64,000 nucleotides of DNA from Lineus longissimus. Taxonomy: Eukaryota > Nemertea > Pilidiophora > Heteronemertea > Lineidae. Below are positions 1-17,300 of this stretch, piece after piece. The notes under the pieces are model-generated. The model saw only the letters and a list, made by a program, of their open reading frames with translations, was not told the DNA's origin and did not search any database. Where the stretch lies: NCBI RefSeq assembly GCF_910592395.1, contig NC_088318.1:15006349-15070348 (forward strand), read 5' to 3'. Within the stretch, counting starts at the first letter, position 1; each line of letters opens with the position of its first letter. The position numbers and the translations under genes were made by a program.

Positions 1-105
1 CTCTAAACATGAAGCATACAGGGAGGAACTTGAATGATTTCTAAATCTCAAACTTTTTGAGCCTCATGCTTGTATGTGACTCTTAATGAAGTTTTCATCC
101 TACAG

Positions 106-5179
<5,074 letters not shown>

Positions 5180-6411
5180 GGAAAGTAGGCCTTGATGGGT
5201 TGCTGCAATTTACTGTAAACTAGATGTAGATACATTGGTGTCCCATGACGGTACAGTCAGAGAGGCTCCAGAATAAGAATTTGTCTCTCGAGTGGGATCT
5301 GTTTATATTGTTGATAAATCTTGTAGCTCAGGAATGCCTTGTGACTGGAGATTATGTAATCTTGGGTGAATACATTAAGGCCAGTATTAGGAAGGGGAAC
5401 ATGCTGACAGTGAGTAGAATAAGCCGGTTAGATTTCCTCAAACATGTACAGTAGGACCTCACTATATAAGGACACTTCTTCTTCCATATACTGGGCATCG
5501 GTCTAAGACGACCTGTATGCCCAGGTACATGTACATGGTGCTGGGTGTTGGGGTTGGAAACCCACAGGACTGAAGTGCTGTCCTGAATTGAGAAGTATCC
5601 TGATTACAGAGGTTACAGAAATGACCAAATGCAGTGTCCTTAGTAGAGAGTGTGTTCTCAGTGGAGAGGCATCCGCTACTAGTTTTATATCTTCTGGTTA
5701 TTGTGTGCACATGCTGTATGTCTTTGGCTCCAGGTGCATACTTTAGCCAGGACTGGTTGCATGTTTTTCCGGGTGCACAGATTGTTGATGTGTAGATTCA
5801 ACTATTGTAAATAGGAAAGATGTATTTAATTTATCTATGTGATTATCTGAATATCTATGTTGTGCATTATGTGGATATCTAATTAATCAGGAGTGCCAAT
5901 GGAAGCTGTTCTCAGTACAACTTAAAAGCATCTTAGAATATGATGCCTTTGTGAATTGCTATATATAAATGTCCAGGGGGGGCGGGGGCACTCACAATTA
6001 AATGTGCAGGGCATCCTTGTCCTCCAAGTTTTTGATAGACACCCTATACAGCTGGTACAACAATGCCAGACCAGGTTATGCCGGACCATAGCACTTGTAA
6101 AGTGCTTTAGTTTCTGTATAGAAATAGATGTCTTGGTCTGTGTGATTATCTGTTACAGTACCAGGTTTGTTGTCATGTTTATTGAAATACATGTATGAAG
6201 GAAGGAAATGAAGAATATATTTATTGTTTATTTTTCTTTGGTCATCTATTCAGGAATGCTTTATTGTACGATAAGCACTTAGAAATTTAAGAAATGTATG
6301 CTTGGGTAGGAATGCTATATACTGGAACCGAATGAGACAACGATAATACTATGATAAGATTCGCTCATATATTTTCGATAATCAGCTTGCAGTGGTTTTG
6401 CAGGTTAGGTT
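5180..6411 (+). other. WDR7 3'UTR / intergenic
   Basis: No coding signal. It presumably begins with the WDR7 3'UTR. Short G-rich run near 5977-5988. Confidence 0.5.
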
Positions 6412-8590
6412 GGCTCCCCTGGATCAATCATAGGAAGTGACTATAGTGAAGTGAGGACAGTCTCATCCCAAGTTGTGAATCCTTCCTGACGCTTGCCCCT
6501 AATCTGTGAGGTGACAATGCAGTAAGGAAAGGGCCAGAATCTAGTCCCTGGTAATACATGTACATGTAGTTTCTTCTATATCTGACCATCCTATAAGCAT
6601 CTGTCTCATAGTACACCCATGTAGCTCCCAAGTAGTGCGTCGCAGCCCTGTTTTGTGTCTCTCTAGAATGTGCTCTGATGATATGTGGTATGTCTCATCC
6701 ATACTAAATGAACAGGGCTGTCTCATGGCAGTGCTGTTGTCTGGAGAACGGGCGTCATTGGATTCCCTGGGAGAGATTGTAACCTCAGATTGCCAGCGTT
6801 TTCAGGAAGTATTCACAACTTGGGATGAGACTGTCCTCACTCGAGCGTCGTTCCATGATCCAGGGGAGCCATGAAGCTCCCAAGTAGTGCCTCGCAACCC
6901 TGTTTTGTGTCTCTCTAGAATGTGCTCTGATGATATATGATATGTCCCGTTAAGACTAAAGGGACAGGGCTGTCTCATGGCGGTGCTGTTGTCTGGAGGA
7001 CGGGCATCCTTGTATTCCGTGGGAGAGATCATTGTCATCACATGAATTGGGGACCAGCGTCTTCAGGAAGTATTCACAACTTGGATGAGACTGTCCTCAC
7101 TCGAGTGTCGTTCCATGATCCAGGGGAGCCATGTAGCTCCCAAGTAGTGCCTCGCAACCCTGTTTTGTGTCTCTCTAGAATGTGCTCTGATGATATGTGG
7201 TATGTCTCGTCCATACTAAAGGGACCGGACTGTCGCAAGGCGGTGCTGTTGTCTGGAGGACGGGCGTCCTTGCATTCCGTGTGAGAGACTGTCACCATGT
7301 GAATTGGGGACCATCGTCTTCTGGAAGGATTCACAACTTGGGATGAGACTGTTCTCACTCGATTGTATTCTCATGATCCGGAGGAGCTGACACAAAGAGA
7401 CCGAAGACATTGTGAATTGTTGGGATAAGGCCAGGTGCCAACATAACTCAAGAAATGATACTGTTGATTTCAGTGTCAGATGCAACGTCGGGTTCCGATG
7501 CTGTTAGGACAGGGCCAGTATCTATTCTGCGAGAAAGGCTACTTCCATAGCTGACCATCCCATAAGCATCTGTCTCATAGCACCAAGGTAGCTACCAACT
7601 GGTGTTTTGAAACAATGTCTTTCACTCAGGAATTTTGCATCTGATCCTTTGTGGCATCTCTCATCCATACCAAAGGAACAGGGGTTGTCTGGAAGACGGG
7701 TGTCCTTGCATTTCTTGGGTGTGATTTTCACCTCACACGACCAGCGTCTTCAGGAAGTATTTACAACTTGGGATGAGACTGTTCTCACCCGAGTGTCGTC
7801 CCATGATCCAGGGGAGCCATGTAGCTCCCGGCCCAAGTAGTGCTTCGCAATCCTGTTTTGTGTTTCTCAAGAATGTGCATCTGATTGCAAGTCATGGTGT
7901 GATATATCGCGACCATACTCAAGGGACCGGGCTGTTACAAGGCGGTGTTGTTGTCTGGAGGACGGGCGTCCTTGGATCCGCTGGGAGAGATTGTAACCTC
8001 ACATTACCAGCGTTTTCAGGTAGTATTCACAGCTTGGGATGGGACTGTCCTCACTCGAGTGTCGTCCCAAGATCCAGTTGAGCCATGTAGCTCCCAATTA
8101 ATGCTTCGCAACCCGGTTTTGTGCCTCTCTAGAATGTACTCTGATGATATGTGGTATGTCTCGTCCGTACTTAAGGATGGGTAGACGGGCGTCCTTGCAT
8201 TCCGTTAGAGAGATTGTCACCTCATGAATTAGGGACCAGCGTCTTCTGGTAGGATTCACAACCTGGGATGTGACTGTTCGCACTCAAGTGTTTTCCCATG
8301 ATCCGGGAGCTATGAAGCTCCCGGCCCAAGTAGTGCTTCGCAACCCTGTTTTGTGTTTCTCAAGAATGTGCATCCGATCATAGGTCATGGTGTGATATGT
8401 CGCGTCCATACTCAAGGGACCTGGCTGTCGCATGACGGTGCTGTTGTCTGGAGAACGGGCGTCCTGGCATTCCGTGGGAGAGATTTTCACCTGATGAATT
8501 GGGGACCGGCGTCTTCTGGAAGGATTCACAACCTGGGATGAGACTTTTCTCACTCGAGTGGTTTCCCATGATCCGGAGGAGCCAACACAA
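6412..8590. repeat. Satellite-like array, degenerate units of about 225-267 bp
   Basis: The phrase GTAGCTCCC/GAAGCTCCC followed by AAGTAGTGC recurs near 6621, 6873, 7133, 7821, 8088 and 8313, each time followed by CTGTTTTGTGT, a CTGTTGTCTGGAG segment and an ACTTGGGATGAGACTG segment. Gaps of 252, 260, 688, 267 and 225 bp imply diverged or missing units between 7133 and 7821. The left edge (about 6412-6490) carries the same block in reverse orientation (CAGTCTCATCCCAAGTTGTG). Short overlapping ORFs on both strands are by-products of the repeat. Confidence 0.85.
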
Positions 8591-8860
8591 AGATACTCAT
8601 GGCATTATATAAATATTGCCCGTCACCACGGAGTGTAACATGCCCAATGTCGTCACGCCGTGATTAAGGGCAAAATGCCGACCGGCTGGAGCGGGCAACA
8701 TTGCAAATACCACACGGTCACGTGACCAGTATCAGCCAATCATATTCACGGAATCTCACTCGAGGTACGAGATTATGAATTGTTGGGATAAGGCGAGGTG
8801 CCAACATGACTCAAGAAATGATACTGTTGATTTAGTGTCAGATGCAACAACCAAATCACA
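7388..8860 (+). repeat. Secondary dispersed block flanking the satellite
   Basis: A segment containing GAATTGTTGGGATAAGG, GAGGTGCCAACAT and AAGAAATGATACTGTTGATT occurs at about 7413-7490 and again at about 8775-8850, so the array is a composite of at least two repeat families. Confidence 0.6.
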
Positions 8861-11078
8861 ATAAGACTAGGGACACTGTGAAGTGTTTGGATGTGACTGT
8901 TGGGATAGGGCGAAATCGTTGTGAATATCAAATTCACCATAGTTAATTCTGAATTCACCATCGACAGTTAATGAGATTTCACTATGTTGAATTTGATTCC
9001 TGATGTACAGTTGAAACTGTACATGTAGCTACGGTTTCAACATGTTGTGTCTGTAAGAGAATGAACAAAAAGTGTCGTTTTCTGCTTATTTGAGTTTAAT
9101 AGACGTCTATGGGACATGGAAATGAGAACGAACAGAACGATTATATTTCGGTCGCATGTTTGCGAGACGGATCTTGGCCCTTTGAATGTTTTTTTATTCG
9201 ATTCTTTTCACAGGCAACTGAATAAGCCTAGCAATGAAAAAGGTGACGGCCAGTCTGTTTGTAATAGGCACATCGTGAGTTCGGAATTTTTGAGTAAATT
9301 TCATATGGTTTTTACACTATTTTTGAGCGTGTGGTTTTGGCAACACGTCATTGCCATGTGGAAGAGAAAGTCAATAGCTAAATAAGTGATTGAGGCCATC
9401 TTTGCCATTCACAACATAATATACGAAATAGAATAGGGTACGCCGATTTTAGATCCGCTTCGTCTGTGGAGTACTAATTTACTAAAAGCTTGCTTGTGTA
9501 TAGTTAAGCACGTTGAATTGGAATCTTACTCATGTATCCTTCCTCTCCTAGGTAATTGATGCCATACCTGAATTGAGATGATAGTGGCCACATGTTAATC
9601 ACGCCATTTCCTTTATGAACTGGTGCATTGTCATATACAGTTGTACAAAATGACAACAATATGTATGGGAATTATTTTTGATGTGGAATGTACATGTACA
9701 TGATGTACATGTACATGATGCACATTGCATGTTATCATATTGTTGTATACATAATCTTTATCTACATGTACACCCAAACGTTTTTGTATTGAAAAAATTG
9801 CTGTTCATTTCAGATGCCTTTATAGTGTGTTATTTTAACAATACAGCTCTTTAAAGGAAATTTTATCTCATCGGTAAGGACGTGTCAATAGTAACAACCA
9901 CACACAGGCACTTTTACAGCACGCAATATAAAGGTTCATTGCAATATTACGCTGTTGTTATAGTAGCAGTTAATAGGATTAGAGGGGTGATACAAAGTGA
10001 GTTTGGTTGCAAACTGTAAGGCGAACGTTTCAAACGAACGGACATGTACTAGACTCATGCAATCAGACTGCATTTGTATAATATCTATTAGTGTGCAAAG
10101 TTCAAATCAAGACAATTGATCACATGTAATTTGTTACATCTTCTTACAAGTTGCATGACCTGCAATCAATCCTTGCCTATTGTAACATCAAGTTTAGGTG
10201 TGCCTTTCACGGTGGCCATTGTGTAATCCTTTGACTCTTAAAACACCAGGTATGATTTTGTATGCATGTAACATGACGATGCTGAATTGCTTATACAGTA
10301 CCGGTATACAATATGGTGATCATCTCTCTGTATGTAATTGGAAACGAATTTCAACTTCACTTTGTCAAAAAGCGCTACAGTTTCTTCCAATAAAACATAA
10401 TATTGCTACAATAATATTTGCGTCAAATCTGGACCTGGGTAATATTCGGAAGAACGTTTTACAGTGATTTTTCTTCCCAGTGAAAGATCGGGGTCTAATA
10501 TAATAGGAAGACTATTGTTTCAATTCTCGTTATCCGTGGATTCGTGTTTGGTTGGTCGTAGGATTCGCGTCTGGTCCTGGAAAGGAAAAAATATAGGATA
10601 AGGGCTTGGAAGTATCCCTATACGTGTGTGACATATATACATATCACAAGTTAGCATGAGCCCAATTACCTGCATCTACATGTAATAAAGCCACGAGGTA
10701 TTCCTTTTAATGATGTGCCCTAATCATTAACCTGTTATTTTTTAAGGCGACATATAAACCATGAGATCCTTTTTCTGCACACGATGTTTCCATATTCTGA
10801 GCATATATGGATAGAGGCTTCTATTTGTGTGGATGTTTTCATGGTGCATTGGTAAACCGACATCAGGAAAGGTGCACGTGGGGCAACAGAAACAGTGTGA
10901 AGTATGGTGCAGTAGTGAATTCCACCAGACCACTAAAACAATGCAATCTCTGTTGAGACAGTGACGTTTTCCCGACCTCAGTCTACTTTTTGTATGCATT
11001 AACGATAGAACTAAAAAGAGAGACTTCATAATAGAGGAAGAAATGATATGTGAATTCCATACGAACCATTCATTAGCT
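8861..11078. other. Intergenic, AT-rich; 3' flank of the giant gene
   Basis: No supported gene. TACATGTACATG-type palindromic runs at 9693-9725. An ATTAAA hexamer on the minus strand (10706-10711) lies about 370 nt past the giant gene's stop and is a weak polyadenylation-signal candidate. Confidence 0.5.
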
Positions 11079-11302
11079 TTAAGGAGGTCCGAGGCATTTC
11101 GAACATTCACAATTCGATATCTTGTTCATGTACAGCATGTTTGTCGAATCATCAAGACATTTAAAGGCAATCGGTGTTGGTGTGGTTTCGTATGAAGGTG
11201 TGCAACATGAGCAGTCCTGAATATATCCCTCGAATTCTGTCAGTTTACTCCCTTGCACTGTCCATGAGAGTTTTGAAGCGGATTTCTGGAACTGGCAGGT
11301 TC
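11079..11302 (-). CDS. Giant gene terminal exon 51: CTCK C-half and stop
   Basis: 224 nt including TAA. After the junction ECAG|TC it reads TCQFQKSASKLSW, DCSCCTPSYETTPTPIAFKC and ISNCECSKCLGPP-stop. This supplies the C-x-CC, the V/I-x-L-x-C-like strand and the closing C-x-C-x-x-C of mucin/VWF-type cystine knots, which mediate C-terminal dimerisation in that family. It fixes the 3' end of the gene. Confidence 0.92.
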
Positions 11303-14300
11303 CTAAAGAAAGAACATGTGAGTAGAAATATTAGTTCATTGGGGAATCTTTGCTCCTGGTCTATTGTTAAAATGGCTCACTCAAGGAGGAATGCAGAAGT
11401 GCGTTTAACCACAATCTTCTGAGCGCCATTAATATCGCATGGCGCATCTTATACATTATATAAACAGAATATAAATCGTGATCACTTATATAATCAGAGC
11501 GCAATATTAGAGCCGTTCAGATGACAGGAAAAAAGCCACATGCGATTCCGATTGAATCCGAATGTGGTCTAGATTTTTCTCGTCTAAATGCAAAAATGAT
11601 CCGGATCAATGTGGTCCTCTGGATTAAAAAAAAACATCGATCGATGTAGTTCACAGAGGACGGTCACATAGGTCAAAGTTCACTAAATCATCGATAGGTG
11701 GCACGTTTTGTTTCTATTTGAGCTCGAAGGTTCTTAACTTGTGAGGACATGTACCTAGGGACCTTTTATTCTACCCCCAAAATTGTCCCGCTCGGACTTC
11801 AAATATGGCCACTGGGCGGCCATCTTGAAAATTAAACAAAGTCGGATTGCAATTAAATTTCATGATTGGATATCTATGTACTCTCTACAACATCACTAAT
11901 TTTCAGTCAAATCCATTGAACAATATGGTCGCCAGGCGGCCATCTTGAAAATTAAACAAAGTCCTATTACTCCGAAACCAATGATCGGATTGCAACCAAA
12001 CTTCATGTAATTATGTATCTATCATTCTATGTACCCTTATCAATATCCCTAATTTTCTGTCTAATCCCATGACAAATATGGCCGCCAGGCCGCCATCTTG
12101 AAAATCCAACGAAGTCCTATTGCTCCTAAACTGTTGAACAGACAGATGTCAACCAATTTCCATGTGACATATACACTCTTCAATAACTCTGAACTTCTGT
12201 CAACTTTATAACCAAAAATGCTATACTTAGATGGTGCTGGTAATTTTCTTTTGTGCCATTGAGCCGAGAAGAATAATATCATTCAATGGAATCAAAACTG
12301 GTGAAACTAGTCAGAAACTGTTCTCCCATATCCACTGCAAATGACATGCATTACATTACCCGAGGTGAGCACATGGTCCCTGGACCATTTCATTCATTAT
12401 GTAACCGGCCATCTAAAAAACCCTTACAAAAAACTATTTTATTTCGGACTATTTGAAGTCTTTTTCTTTTGAATGATAAAACACGAAGTTCTAAGAATCT
12501 TGGTCTTTAAAAGTTCACTAAAATTGACCAATCAGAACTCTAGATATGGCAATTTTAAGAGAGCGCACGAGATCAAAACGGTAGGCGTGAACAGCTGTGT
12601 TCTATTTTTTGAATGGCAAACCACTCTGTTGTCTTCACAGTGCATCCCATAAAATTGCATTTATTTTGTTATATCTCCATCGCTTGTTGGATTTTGATGA
12701 AATAAAAACTAAAGATCTTAGAATTGTTTGCTCTCTGTCATTTTAAGGAGATTTTTTTTCAAAAAAAGGTAGAAATAAAAAAGTTTTTTGTAAGGGTTTT
12801 TTAAAAGACCGATTACATTTCCGTCATAATGGATTATTAGAAAACAAAATTTCTAACAATATGCTAAAAACCGCATTGCATTTTTTGCATTAGTGTGGGA
12901 GATATCGTAAGAAGTAGGTGTTGTTGATATCAATATTAGCTAGACTGTACATACCTGCACATTCCTGTATCACAATCGCCTGAGTTTCATTAATTACGCA
13001 TGGCACACTTTTTAGTAGCTGAAGGCTAGATAGGAAATCACGCAGGTTCACCTCCTTGCTAACCGCTTTACAGACCGGTGCTGTAAATTGGAAATGGATG
13101 TATTGAATTGTCTAGTGAGGCGATATAATTTTGAAACAAATGAGCGGACAGTTTGTCACAACAGCAGAAGTGACTTTATTAATTACGAATTGTATGAACC
13201 GATCGACATGAAAGCGTCTAACTGAATTTATGTCGTACATTATACATGTTATACTGACGGGTAATGTTTTCATCAATCGTCAATGACCGCAAGGTCGACC
13301 ATCGCATCGTCGATCAAACTATCCTTTTAGGCACAGAGTTCGAGGCATTGTTTAAGGCCAGAGTGTGATCTAAGGTCGGACAGAGTAATTTTCATAAGAT
13401 CTGAGTTCTGGCTAAAATCCATAAATGTCAGTGTGCATAACTTTAGACATCAGACGCAACCCCAGGAAAAGCCTGGATGATGACTTGAAACCAAACTGAC
13501 CTTTTATGATAGAGAAAGTAGAGTTATACTCACCTGGTTTGCATTCGAAGCAGCATGTTGTTCCTGCCATGCGTACCCTTATTTCATTATCCTCCTAATA
13601 AAGATACAATGATAATCAAAATCCTATAAGAGATTCTGAGGTTCTAAAAAGCCTTCAAAAGTGTTCTCATTTTCCTGAAAAGTCTTTGATGTTTGCATAT
13701 CTTTTTCCTATGTTTGTCTTTCTTGAAAATGTTCACTGTCTGCTAGCTATCACCATCGCATATTAACAATGCATCTGTCGGCATGACGTTGTCATCGTAT
13801 TAAACAGTCACGTTTAAAATGAGTCTTAGTATTGCATGTCACGTGACCTTGAACGATGCGCTGTGATTGGCGTACGTTTTTTTTTAGGTAGGTTAATAAA
13901 GCATGGTCTTACACAACGTTTGTTGTCGTTGCAGTCTTCTTCCTTTACGACTTTGGATCTGGAACACCTGTACTTTTCACATGGATTTTCTGGTTTCTTC
14001 GGCAAGTATTCGTTATTCTTAAAATAAAATAAAAACACGCTTTTATTGAGGCTTTCCAATCCAGGTTCCGTAATAGGGTGGTGACACTGATGCTTCGCTT
14101 GTAGTTTTATTGACAAAACGAAACACCTTTCATCGTACTTTTTCAAGGGTCTTTTCTTTCTTGCTATTTGGCTTAGGGTCCCACACAGCCCCGGTGTAAT
14201 ATATGTGAGTGTTTCCCGTGTGTGAGTGTTTCCCCTCATTGTTTGGGAACGCTCAAAAATAGATTGACAAGTTTTTCTGTGTATCCCCCCTATTGAAAAG

Positions 14301-17300
14301 TCGTGGTCTCTCTAGCTGCCTATTGTTTGGAAACACTGACACATGGGGAACAACCACAGATGTTACACCGGGACTTGTTTTGAAGATGTGTTAAATGCTC
14401 CAGGATTTTGAGCACATGTTGAAGTATTTTGTCAGAAATTGAAATTCTATGAGCAGTTAGAACTTAGAGTGTGGTGAAGGATGTTTCAGAATTTTTCTGG
14501 ACAGATCAAATGGAGAAGTAAAAAGATGATTGGTTATATCACAACTCTCTTTTAGTTTTCATCCCAAGGAGGAATACGTCGAAAGGAAGTGAGTAACGTC
14601 CTCAACTTCTCCTGACTTGAATGCCTCACACTTTATTTGTGGTCTGTCTAAACCACAGTGTCTCCCAGTTTAAATTTTTAGGCAATCGGTTTCCAGCCAT
14701 AGTTCTGTAATGCAAGCTCTGCGTTTCACAGATTTAATATCATTTATGTATGGTTGGAGTTCATTTGCCCATTATAGAGCCTCGATCCGCTGCGCTGTAT
14801 ATCGAGTCTATGTGTGAGCTCGAAAAAAGCCAGGAATAGCATTCCGCGAAGATGACGTCACTGCAGCTGCTGCCCTCTATTTCCCCATCGCTAAATTACA
14901 GGCAATGTCGGACAAACATGCGGTCTCGTAATGGATTCGGGCTTTCTAACTAGGGCAGTTAGATTCAATCTGGCACATGTCCGAGTGTTGGAAATACTAC
15001 ATAATTGTTCAGAATATTTCTCTCTCTGACTCGATGGTATAATTCATGCTAAAAACAATGCAGGGTCAAAGATAATTGACTTTGAAATAAGCTCAAATGC
15101 GTAGAAATAAGTGTCGATGTCCGACTGTCACGTGACTAAAACGTCATCAATATCTTATGCAAATGACCTCTTGAGCTATAAATAGTAACTTCGCGGAATG
15201 CTATTCAAGCTAAAAACGCAGGTTAAACCTTGATGAAAAACAGGAAAACCCCTCGGTGTAAAAATAGCTTGACGTCACAAGGCTAGCCAACCAATCAGGC
15301 CAATGTTTGGTAAACCAATCATTTTCGCAATAGGCACCTCGAACTTTTGTCCCTTTTGGGGACGAAGTATTGGTCTAGGTTGGTTGGATGGGCGGTAGGT
15401 CTAAATAAGCTACTTGCCCGTAGTGCAGTAATAAAGAGATAATTGCGATTATAGGATATATGTTATAGGACAGTGATTGCATACCCCATCCCAAAATATG
15501 ATCTTTGTAGATAAAACCTGACACTTATTGGTGTGTTTTCAGGTGATTCTATGGATAAATGCCCAGTAAAACAGCAATCATTTTCGTGGGCTACCTGGGG
15601 CCTGTTTCATAAAACTTTTTAACAGACTTCCTTCAAGGTACCATAAAGGAAGGATATAACGTCTATTTAAAACTGCGTATTAAAAGCGTTTCATAACTCG
15701 TTTTTACTCTGCCATTACATTAAATTTAACAGGCCTGCCATTAATAAATGATTGTATGGTGTACCTCATTGGTGAAAAAAAAACAACTCGAACGCAGAGT
15801 GATTTATTGTGTTGAGATTCGTAATACATGATCGGGCCGTGGCAAAATGTGTCAATTTCAGTGTCTTTGGTTCCTATACACTATATGAATGCCCTTTCGA
15901 CATACGAAACTTCTTTTCCATGCATTAACTCTGTGTCTCGAGGAGGAAAGTCATCATCCCCTGCGTTATCATCAGAGGTCTCGTCATCATCGTCATCGTC
16001 ATCTGAATCCTCCACTAAGGGCAATCTATCCCGGACAGCAATGTTGTGAAGCAGGCAGCAGGACTGAATAATAATGCTTGCCTTTTGTGGTGTGTATTGA
16101 ATCTCCTTGCGGAGGCATCTGAACCGTTGCTTTAGGAGACCGTTGCAACGTTCTATGATGCATCTGGCTCTTATTTGCATCCGCTGGAATGCCCCTTCCT
16201 GTCTGGTTTGGGCATTGGCAAGAGGTGTCAAAAGCCACCTCTTGCAAGGATACCCCGAGTCTCCCAACATCCAACCATTCGGTGAATTGTTTTAAAATGC
16301 CTGGCCAAGGGCTGAACTGTGGAGAACGAAGGCGTCAGGAGACCCTCCTGGAAAACGTGCCACACAGTTATTTATGATCATATCCCAATCACAAACTAGC
16401 ATGACATTAATGCTGTGGTATCCTTTCCGATTGATATACACGTTTTCGTTGATGTGAGGCTTGCGTATACGACAATGGGTCCCATCGATCGATCCAATAA
16501 CTCTTGGAAAACCCGTGTCATCAAAAAAATTGGTTTTGACCTTCTGGAGGTCCCTCTCGAAGTGAACGTGTTGGTCAATGCGTGCTGCAAACGCGGATGA
16601 CACAGCGCCAATACACCTCGATGTTGTCGCAATGCTCACATGGTTAATATCACCGATACCAGATTGTTCATGCCCGGTTGCGAAATATCGTAATGCTATA
16701 CACACTTGCAATGATACTGGGAGGGCGTCATTTCTCTGAGTAGGATGCTCCAACTCCTCCGACAGCTGACGACAAAAATCGAAACATATGTTCTTCGCGG
16801 CTAAAGGAACTCTAGACTACCTTTAGGTTATAAAGGAACCGAATAAAATAAAGAAAGGATAAAACCACTACCTGAAACACTCTTAATGGTAACATTAACC
16901 TAGATATTTTAAAGACACGTTTATGAAACGCGTTCTTCCTTTAAGGAGTGACTTTATCCTAGCTTTTAGGGCTAAATTATTAGGCTTTATGAAACAGGTC
17001 CCTGGTGATTGGTGTCAAGATTGTGATAAGAACCACTAACCTGGTAGGTAATTCCATCAACGATACACTGTTCGCAGGTAGCGGCACTGACACACTTATC
17101 TCCTTGTCGATAGAAACCCTCAGAGCGTTTACATTTACATTTATTCGTGCAATTGGAAGATTTCTTGGCGTAGGTGTTGTTTAGCAGGTCAGTGCAAGTG
17201 TCCTCACACTGGGTATCCTCACTAAATTCCGCGTTGTCTTCACATGCTGCAAGGGAGATTACAAATAGAATAGCATTGGGGTGGCAGAGGTACCCGGGAT

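Noticed and set aside
6428-8590. Cluster of short ORFs of similar sequence (SRMCSDDMWYVSS-type) suggesting a small gene family
   Set aside because: They fall on both strands at satellite spacing, with shifting frames and no splice or start context.
10742-11110. 122-residue minus-strand ORF containing HCFCCPTC, first considered as the cystine-knot end
   Set aside because: The exon 11079-11302 fits much better: correct phase, ECAG-TC junction, full C-x-CC and C-x-C-x-x-C pattern and a stop. The 10742 ORF lies in the 3' flank and overlaps the terminal exon only by chance.
13826-14239. 137-residue ORF taken as one exon
   Set aside because: Only 13913-14017 has splice sites and VWC sequence; the rest is intron read-through.
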